Below are positions 1-4,377 of a DNA stretch of 5,643 nucleotides, one piece after another; position 1 is the stretch's first letter; each line of letters begins with the position of its first letter. The position numbers and the translations under genes are program-made. The notes under the pieces were generated by a model that was not told the DNA's origin, did not search any database, and saw nothing but the letters and a program-made list of their open reading frames with translations. Where the stretch lies: NCBI GenBank assembly GCA_021161085.1, contig JAGHBH010000087.1, forward strand, positions 1 through 5,643, in the 5' to 3' direction. The DNA is from Thermoplasmata archaeon (GTDB taxonomy: Archaea; Thermoplasmatota; Thermoplasmata; JAGHBH01).

Positions 1-231
1 CCTCCCACGGTTCCTTCCCACGCGAAGAGGCCAGAAGGACGGGAAAACGCTCCTTACCCGGCAGACGGCCTGTCGGGGGAGAGGTCGGGGGATTTCAGAC
101 ACGGCGGCGTGATACTCATCGGCCCCATACCCATAGTCTGGGGCAGCGACAATAGCATGCTGTGGGCGGCTCTGGCAGCGGGGGTGATGATGGTCATGGG
201 TCTCGTTGTGTTGTTATATCTTGTTGGATGA
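1..231 (+). CDS. DUF131-like (TIGR00304-type) archaeal membrane protein, 3' part
   Basis: This reading frame is open from the first base of the window to a TGA at 229-231, giving the last 76 residues of a protein whose start lies outside. It has three visible parts. Residues 1-33 are polar and rich in proline and charge. A glycine/isoleucine motif follows (HGGVILIGPIPIVWGSD, about residues 34-50). A hydrophobic helix of about 22 residues (MLWAALAAGVMMVMGLVVLL) ends the protein. The GGVILIGPIPI(I/V)xG motif next to a C-terminal transmembrane helix is the hallmark, as I recall it, of the small archaeal DUF131 family, which usually also has an N-terminal membrane helix. The biochemical role of the family is unknown to me. 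The polar linker before the motif would lie between the two membrane segments. It is upstream of and codirectional with the ATPase gene, but 76 bases and a probable promoter separate them, so I do not infer a shared operon. Confidence 0.8.
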   Translation, partial: PPTVPSHAKRPEGRENAPYPADGLSGERSGDFRHGGVILIGPIPIVWGSDNSMLWAALAAGVMMVMGLVVLLYLVG

Positions 232-250
232 TGATTACTGGGGGCACGGG

Positions 251-266
251 GGAAATCTATATTAAA
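251..266 (+). promoter_or_regulatory. Candidate archaeal BRE/TATA promoter for the ATPase gene pair
   Basis: A purine-rich GGAAA (251-255), resembling a BRE, is followed directly by the AT-rich stretch TCTATATTAAA (256-266), resembling an archaeal TATA box. It sits in the 76-base gap between the DUF131-like stop and the ATPase start. A transcript beginning about 25 bases downstream of the box would start near 285-290. That leaves a short leader which still includes the ribosome-binding site at 295-301. This is read by eye from consensus and is not a measured start site. Confidence 0.5.
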
Positions 267-294
267 GGATGGGGATATGTTACGGGGGATAAAG

Positions 295-301
295 AAGGTG
301 G
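295..301 (+). promoter_or_regulatory. Ribosome-binding site of the ATPase gene
   Basis: AAGGTGG lies 6 bases before the ATG at 308 and pairs partly with the archaeal 16S 3' end (complement of GGAGGTGA). It supports 308 as the start. Confidence 0.55.
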
Positions 302-307
302 AAAGGG

Positions 308-1390
308 ATGATTAAAAGGCTTCACATAGAGCACTTCAAATCCATAGAGGAGCTGGATATAGGCTGCTCCAGGATAAATATCTTCATCGGAGAACCCAAT
401 ACAGGGAAATCCAATATACTAGAAGCCCTGGGCCTCCACTCCGCTGTTTATTACGGCCTCGGTGAGACGGGGGAAGAGGATGAGTTAGAGCGTAAATACC
501 GGAAATATAAACTAGGTTATAGACGAGGTAGTATACCCCTTGATTTTTTTGTGGAATACACGAGCAGTAAAAAGGCTCGATTATCTTCTCTTCTCAGTAG
601 GTTTATCCGGATGGATAACATCGTTGGCATCTTTCGCGATAGGGATACCACTATGGATGTGAAGGTCAAGGTGGAGGAGGGAAAAACCCTAACATTCTCC
701 AGGAAAGATGGTTTGGAAATAAGATACGGGCGGAGCACGGTGTTTTCCTATGAGGAGGGGGACTACAGGTTAATGGAGGACAGAATAAGCGAATTCAATG
801 AGCTTTCTGCCTTCAAGTTCTATCGTTTTAAACGGAGGAAAGAGTTCTCGCCCTCGCCACCAGCCCCGCTGCTCCCTCCGGATGGTAAGAACCTCCTCGG
901 TGTGATAGAGAAGAATGAGAAAATAGCGGAGATGATAAGTGATATCCTGGGCAAGTATGGCCTGGGTATCTCTCTCGAGCCGTCAGAAGGCCAGATAAGG
1001 GTTACCAGGGAAATAAAGAAGATGGTCGTTTCCGGTGTTCCATATCACATGCTCTCGGACACCCTTCAGAGGGTGTTTTTCTACATGGCGGCCATCCTTT
1101 CGAACAAGGACTCCATTCTGATCCTGGAAGAGCCGGAATCCCATTCGTTCCCGTATCACACGAAATTCCTGGCCGAGACCATAGCGGCCGATAGAAACAA
1201 CCAGTATTTCATCACCACCCACAACCCCTATTTCCTCTCCGGCGTGGTCTCCAAAGCCGAGAAAGGCGACGTAAGGGTGTATCTGACCACCTACAAGGAC
1301 TATAAAACGCTTTTACATCCCGTGAAGATAGAGGATATCTACGAATACGATACCGATATTTTCTTCAACCTGGAGAGGCTGGTGGACTGA
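308..1390 (+). CDS. AAA/ABC-type ATPase of the OLD/AAA15 kind
   Basis: The 360-residue protein is a predicted cytoplasmic ATPase with an ABC/SMC-like head. The N-terminus has the usual beta-hairpin leading into Walker A, GEPNTGKSN (G28, K34, S35). A middle region of about residues 75-195 is poorly conserved in character and ends in a proline-rich PPAPLLPPDGKNL, a segment common just before the second half of such heads. LSDTLQR (249-255) stands where the ABC signature is expected. Walker B is SILILEEPES (269-278) with E274/E275, and the H-loop is TTHNPYF with H305. This order and the EEPE form of Walker B are typical of OLD/AAA15/AAA21 ATPases. No nuclease domain is fused at the C-terminus, whereas true OLD proteins carry a Toprim domain there. 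Instead, the next gene starts on the base after this stop and encodes a Toprim-like protein. The likely role is the sensing or scaffold half of a two-component, possibly defensive, system; that role is inferred. The first half of the gene is clearly AT-richer than the purD operon. An alternative is an isolated predicted ATPase of unknown role. Confidence 0.88.
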   Translation: MIKRLHIEHFKSIEELDIGCSRINIFIGEPNTGKSNILEALGLHSAVYYGLGETGEEDELERKYRKYKLGYRRGSIPLDFFVEYTSSKKARLSSLLSRFIRMDNIVGIFRDRDTTMDVKVKVEEGKTLTFSRKDGLEIRYGRSTVFSYEEGDYRLMEDRISEFNELSAFKFYRFKRRKEFSPSPPAPLLPPDGKNLLGVIEKNEKIAEMISDILGKYGLGISLEPSEGQIRVTREIKKMVVSGVPYHMLSDTLQRVFFYMAAILSNKDSILILEEPESHSFPYHTKFLAETIAADRNNQYFITTHNPYFLSGVVSKAEKGDVRVYLTTYKDYKTLLHPVKIEDIYEYDTDIFFNLERLVD

Positions 1391-1861
1391 GTGCCCATAT
1401 ATGTCGAGTGCAATCCCGATGAATACGTTGTAAAACATCTTCTGGGATTCAAGAAAAAGGAGATAAAACATGCAAGCGGAAAACCCAGGATCGGGAAACT
1501 GCTGCAAAAAAACGAGAACTGCGTAGCGCTGGTGGACGAGGATCCCGAATCCAGCTCCATACCATACTTCGACAGTCTCTCCAACACCAAAAACAACACG
1601 AGATATCATTTCTCCGTTCTCACGGATAAGAGAAGGGGGCACAGGATAATCCAGCTGTCTCCCAGGCTGGAGGGATGGCTGTTGAGGGTGGCAAAAGACA
1701 ACGGGATCAGGTTGAGGGACTACGGCCTGCCGGAGGACGAGAACGACCTCCACAGAAAGATAACGTCGAATCCTGAAACACTGGAGAAACTTCTGGGAGA
1801 ATTGGCAAACACGCAAGAGATGAGAGCTCTACAACGGAAATTGAAAGAAAAGCCGAAATAA
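1391..1861 (+). CDS. Small Toprim-like protein coupled to the ATPase
   Basis: The 156-residue protein starts at GTG, on the base directly after the ATPase stop. A GGTGG (1381-1385) inside the end of the ATPase gene serves as ribosome-binding site, so the two are probably translationally coupled. The only nearby ATG (1401) is out of frame, and the GTG start keeps the motif YVECNPDEYVV at the N-terminus. Visible landmarks are E6 in that first strand, KHASGK (26-31), the acidic ALVDEDPES with D49 and D51, and LSPRLEGWLL (89-98, with R92, E94, W96). A glutamate after a beta strand followed by a later DxD fits a Toprim metal-binding site, and the PRLExW segment is familiar from small Toprim-like proteins paired with AAA15 ATPases. 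There is no signal peptide or membrane segment, and the C-terminus (about 125-156) is a charged helix. I infer a metal-dependent nuclease effector regulated by the ATPase. The Toprim assignment rests on motifs read by eye; a non-catalytic partner is the main alternative. Confidence 0.72.
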   Translation: MPIYVECNPDEYVVKHLLGFKKKEIKHASGKPRIGKLLQKNENCVALVDEDPESSSIPYFDSLSNTKNNTRYHFSVLTDKRRGHRIIQLSPRLEGWLLRVAKDNGIRLRDYGLPEDENDLHRKITSNPETLEKLLGELANTQEMRALQRKLKEKPK

Positions 1862-1869
1862 CGGGGCGT

Positions 1870-2847
1870 TTATCTCCAGAATCGTGATAGCCCCTCCGCC
1901 ACCCTCATCCCATCTAGTTTTCTCTCGATCTCCCTCCAGCTGTACACTCCGTTTTCCGTGACCACTCTTGTCTCCATATCTTCCAGCAGGAGGGCGGGCA
2001 CGATCTCAAAGTATCTGTTCACCACCTCCACGTTGTGGGGCGGGTTGTCCCATAGTTCTCCCGGCGGTTTCTCCTCTATTTTGGGGGGCCCCAGGATGGG
2101 GGGATGGAATTTGTCCTCGGTGGCCAGGATGTATAGGGGCTTTTCGTGATACCTGCAGGCCAGCGCTATTGCCAGGGAGCCGGTTTTGTTGACCACCCCC
2201 TCTATGGCGATGGTGTCGGCCCCCAGTATGGCGGCATCGGCGGTCTCCACTGCTGTGGGGGCTGCGGCGTCCGGGATGTATGTGACGGGAACACCTCTGG
2301 CTGCCAGAACGGATGCTGTCCGCCTTCCCTCCATCAGCGGCCTGGACTCCGTGGCCACGACCGTGAAACGTTTCCCCTGGTCCGCCCAGCTTTCCAGAAG
2401 GCCGAGGGTGGTGGAGCTCCAGCTGTGAATGAGATAGACAGCCCCCTCCTTGTACAGCGTGGAGGCGTTGTCCAGCAGGCTCTCCAGCCTCCGGCAGTCC
2501 TCCTCTTTCAGGTTTTCCAGCCATCCGACAGCCTCGTTTATAAGGTCCTGGTGGCCCCCATTCCAAACCCCCGTTTCCTCCAGATGGAGGAGCAGGCCGT
2601 TGGCAAGGTTGAATAGGGACGCCATGGAGGGCTGGGCCTCCAGGAGGTCCTTCAAGGCTTTGAGGATGGCTGTTTTTGTTTCCTCCAGGGTGTAGTCGGC
2701 TGTGGCGGTCTTGGATGGCAAGGGCCCGGTGTGCAGGTTCTCCAAAACGGCCAGGAGATAGCCTACGGCCTTTTCCTTTATCTCCCTCGCCCCCGATGAT
2801 GTGTCCCCCGCCATATCCTCGAGGGAGGGCTTGGGGCCTCGCTGCAT
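1870..2847 (-). CDS. eIF2B alpha/beta/delta-family protein (R15P isomerase/MtnA superfamily), catalytic Cys replaced
   Basis: The 325-residue protein has the family's normal length. A helical N-terminal domain (about 1-125) opens with DTSSGAREIKEKA, equivalent to the family's (D)xxSGA segment. A Rossmann-like C-terminal domain (about 130-325) follows. Family motifs there are IHSWSST (140-146), ATESRPLMEGR (165-175), PVTYIPDAA (187-195), LGADTIAIEGVVNKTGS (208-224) and ATEDKFHPP (242-250). Relatives include eIF2B regulatory subunits, methylthioribose-1-phosphate isomerase and archaeal ribose-1,5-bisphosphate isomerase of the AMP degradation pathway. The Asp of the GAD motif (D211), catalytic in the isomerases, is kept. 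The residue after the conserved His, Cys in the isomerases (THC), is S142 here, as in non-catalytic eIF2B-type members. I therefore keep the call at family level. The start ATG lies 12 bases after the purD stop on the same strand, behind a weak GGGGGA site, so the two form an operon. M12 is a possible alternative start. Confidence 0.88.
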   Translation of the reverse strand: MQRGPKPSLEDMAGDTSSGAREIKEKAVGYLLAVLENLHTGPLPSKTATADYTLEETKTAILKALKDLLEAQPSMASLFNLANGLLLHLEETGVWNGGHQDLINEAVGWLENLKEEDCRRLESLLDNASTLYKEGAVYLIHSWSSTTLGLLESWADQGKRFTVVATESRPLMEGRRTASVLAARGVPVTYIPDAAAPTAVETADAAILGADTIAIEGVVNKTGSLAIALACRYHEKPLYILATEDKFHPPILGPPKIEEKPPGELWDNPPHNVEVVNRYFEIVPALLLEDMETRVVTENGVYSWREIERKLDGMRVAEGLSRFWR

Positions 2848-2849
2848 TC

Positions 2850-2871
2850 TGCTGTCCCCCTACTGTCCCCC
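2850..2871 (-). repeat. 11-nt tandem duplication at the purD/eIF2B-like junction
   Basis: Two adjacent 11-base units, TGCTGTCCCCC and TACTGTCCCCC as read on the plus strand, differ at one base. On the coding (minus) strand the first unit encodes the last residues of PurD before its TAG. The second supplies the GGGGGA located 7 bases before the next gene's ATG. One unit thus ends a gene and the other acts as the probable ribosome-binding region of the next. Confidence 0.6.
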
Positions 2872-4179
2872 GCTTCTCACCTGTTCCATGTGTCTCTTCT
2901 TCCTCTCTATGGCTTCCGGGGTTCCTATGTCGTGTCTCACATAGTATTCTCCCCTGACGGCCTCCAGGGCCCGCTCGCAGGATTCCACTGCCCCTTTCAT
3001 CTCCGGGCTGGCACCCACCACCGCCAGGGACCTGGAGGTCGTGGTATAGACGGCCCCGTCCCTTTCGTCCACCGAGGCGTAGAAGAGGAGTGCCCCGGAT
3101 TCCCTTATCCTTTTTTCGTCCACCTCCAGCCGGACGCCCTTCTTGGGGCTGGAGCCGTATCCCACGGGCACGACATATCTGCACACGGTGGCCAGGTGCC
3201 GGAAGGACGCCTTGGTGGGGAGGTCTCCGGAGACGAGACCACGGAATATCTCTTCCAGGGGGTCGTCCAGTATGGAGAGGACGTTCATGGCCTCCGGGTC
3301 TCCGAATCTGGCGTTGAACTCCACGACCTTCGGCCCGTCCCTGGTCAGCATGAACTGGCCGTAGAGGATGCCCTTGTAGGGTGTCCCCTCTTCCCGCATG
3401 GCGTCTATGACCCCCTGCATGATGGAGAGAGCCTGTTCCCTCTCTTCCTGGGTGACGAAGGGCAGGAGATGGTCTGCCATGGAATAGGAGCCCATGCCGC
3501 CGGTGTTGGGTCCTTCGTCACCCTCGTAGGCCCTCTTGTGGTCCTGGACCAGGGGGGTGGGGAGCAGTCTCCTGCCGTCGGTGAAGGCCTGGAGGGTGAA
3601 CTCCTCTCCGGTGAGCTTCTCTTCCACCACCAGCCGGCCGCCGCCGTATCCTCCGAATATCTCCTCGCCGTATCTGTATATGTCCTCTTCGCCGTGGAGA
3701 TGCTCCCCGTACACCCTGGCGCCCTTTCCCCCGGTGAGGCCGACGGGTTTTACCACAACCTCCGTGCCCATCTCCCCCACGGCCGTCCGGAGGTCGTCCA
3801 TGTTCTCGCAGTACCTGTAGGCCACCTGGCCCGGGAGGTTGTGCCTCCTCATCAGGTCTCGCATGAACGATTTGGAGGTTTCCAGCCGTGCCGCCTCCCG
3901 TGAGGGGCCGACGGTGGGGATTCCTCTCTCTTCCAGGATGTCCACGAGACCCTTTTCCAGGGGGGCCTCCGGGCCTATGAAGGCCATCTCCACCCTTCCC
4001 TCGGCCCATGAGGCCACGGTCTCCACGTCCGTCTCTGGATGTATGAGAACCTCCTCGCTGAGCCTTCTGAGGCCGGGGTTGTTGTTCTTCATCACCGTGT
4101 ATATCTTGGAACCGGAGCGGGCCAGCGCCCAGGCCGCCACATGCTCCCTGGCTCCACCGCCTACGACCAGCACACGCAT
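2860..4179 (-). CDS. purD: Phosphoribosylamine-glycine ligase (GAR synthetase)
   Basis: PurD joins 5-phosphoribosylamine and glycine using ATP to give glycinamide ribonucleotide, the second step of de novo purine synthesis, in the cytoplasm. At 439 residues it has the full family length. The N-domain starts with VVGGGAREH (5-13) and contains FIGPEAPL (67-74). The ATP-grasp region includes ETSKSFM (100-106), VVVKPVGLTGGKG (141-153), VVEEKLTGEEF (184-194), QDHKRAYEGDEGPNTGGMGS (212-231) and EFNARFGDPEA (287-297), which carries the metal-binding Glu and Asn. A C-terminal domain follows (about 330-425). PVGLTGGKG in place of the bacterial ADGLAAGKG is the style I associate with archaeal PurD. All key residues appear intact and I see no frameshift. 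GGGTG (4191 down to 4187) lies 7 bases upstream of the ATG. It is the first gene of a minus-strand operon with the eIF2B-like gene and diverges from the exported-protein gene. Confidence 0.97.
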   Translation of the reverse strand: MRVLVVGGGAREHVAAWALARSGSKIYTVMKNNNPGLRRLSEEVLIHPETDVETVASWAEGRVEMAFIGPEAPLEKGLVDILEERGIPTVGPSREAARLETSKSFMRDLMRRHNLPGQVAYRYCENMDDLRTAVGEMGTEVVVKPVGLTGGKGARVYGEHLHGEEDIYRYGEEIFGGYGGGRLVVEEKLTGEEFTLQAFTDGRRLLPTPLVQDHKRAYEGDEGPNTGGMGSYSMADHLLPFVTQEEREQALSIMQGVIDAMREEGTPYKGILYGQFMLTRDGPKVVEFNARFGDPEAMNVLSILDDPLEEIFRGLVSGDLPTKASFRHLATVCRYVVPVGYGSSPKKGVRLEVDEKRIRESGALLFYASVDERDGAVYTTTSRSLAVVGASPEMKGAVESCERALEAVRGEYYVRHDIGTPEAIERKKRHMEQVRSGGQ

Positions 4180-4252
4180 ACTTCTACACCCGCATGGAGG
4201 AAAACCGGGGGAGATAGATAAGGGTTGTGGGATACTACAAATAGCATTTTTT

Positions 4253-4273
4253 ACCGGAAACCTTAAATCCGGT
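4253..4273. promoter_or_regulatory. Inverted repeat around a TATA-like core in the divergent purD/exported-protein promoter region
   Basis: The arms ACCGGA (4253-4258) and TCCGGT (4268-4273) are perfect inverted copies around a 9-base spacer, AACCTTAAA. The core reads as CCGGAAACCTTAAATCC on the plus strand, a BRE-like CGGAAA followed by TTAAAT, and as CCGGATTTAAGG on the minus strand. A single box could therefore place a start near 4290 for the rightward gene and near 4240 for purD, or the arms could be an operator over the promoter. The rest of the 198-base gap (4180-4377) holds two short T-runs (4247-4252 and 4286-4290) and no gene. The repeat is seen directly; its promoter and operator roles are inferred. 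Confidence 0.42.
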
Positions 4274-4311
4274 TCCCCTTTGCCCTTTTTAACGCATGTG
4301 AAGTGCCGCTG

Positions 4312-4340
4312 GCTCCGGGAAAGTGGCCCCGGGAAGGAGC
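4312..4340 (+). other. Possible hairpin in the leader of the exported-protein gene
   Basis: GCTCC (4312-4316) can pair with GGAGC (4336-4340), and inside it CGGG (4317-4320) with CCCG (4328-4331). This leaves a 7-base loop and a 4-base bulge. It would lie in an untranslated leader of roughly 85 bases if transcription begins near 4290. The region is GC-rich, so chance pairing is quite possible. Confidence 0.22.
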
Positions 4341-4364
4341 ATCGGCCGCGTCTCGGCCATGTGA

Positions 4365-4372
4365 GAGGTGAT
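4365..4372 (+). promoter_or_regulatory. Strong ribosome-binding site of the exported-protein gene
   Basis: GAGGTGAT is a near-perfect complement of the archaeal 16S 3' end and stands 5 bases before the ATG at 4378. It fixes the start and excludes the out-of-frame ATG at 4373. Confidence 0.8.
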
Positions 4373-4377
4373 ATGGT

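Noticed and set aside
232..307. Terminator after the DUF131-like gene
   Set aside because: No hairpin with a T-run is present. The G-runs and short AT stretch fit a promoter for the next gene better.
1313..1816. Minus-strand open frame of 167 codons opposite the Toprim-like gene
   Set aside because: The plus-strand frame there carries conserved motifs and is coupled to the ATPase. The antisense product shows no recognisable feature.
1870..2847. Direct naming as ribose-1,5-bisphosphate isomerase or MtnA
   Set aside because: The catalytic Cys position is occupied by serine (S142), so only the family-level name is supported.
2006..3184. Long minus-strand open frame of 392 codons overlapping purD and the eIF2B-like gene
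   Set aside because: Its product is dominated by Gly, Arg, Pro and His with no domain motif. It is a frame-shifted shadow of two well-supported genes in GC-rich DNA.
2890..3903. Long plus-strand open frame of 337 codons opposite purD
   Set aside because: It is antisense to an intact purD with all its motifs, has low-complexity composition and no ribosome-binding site of note.
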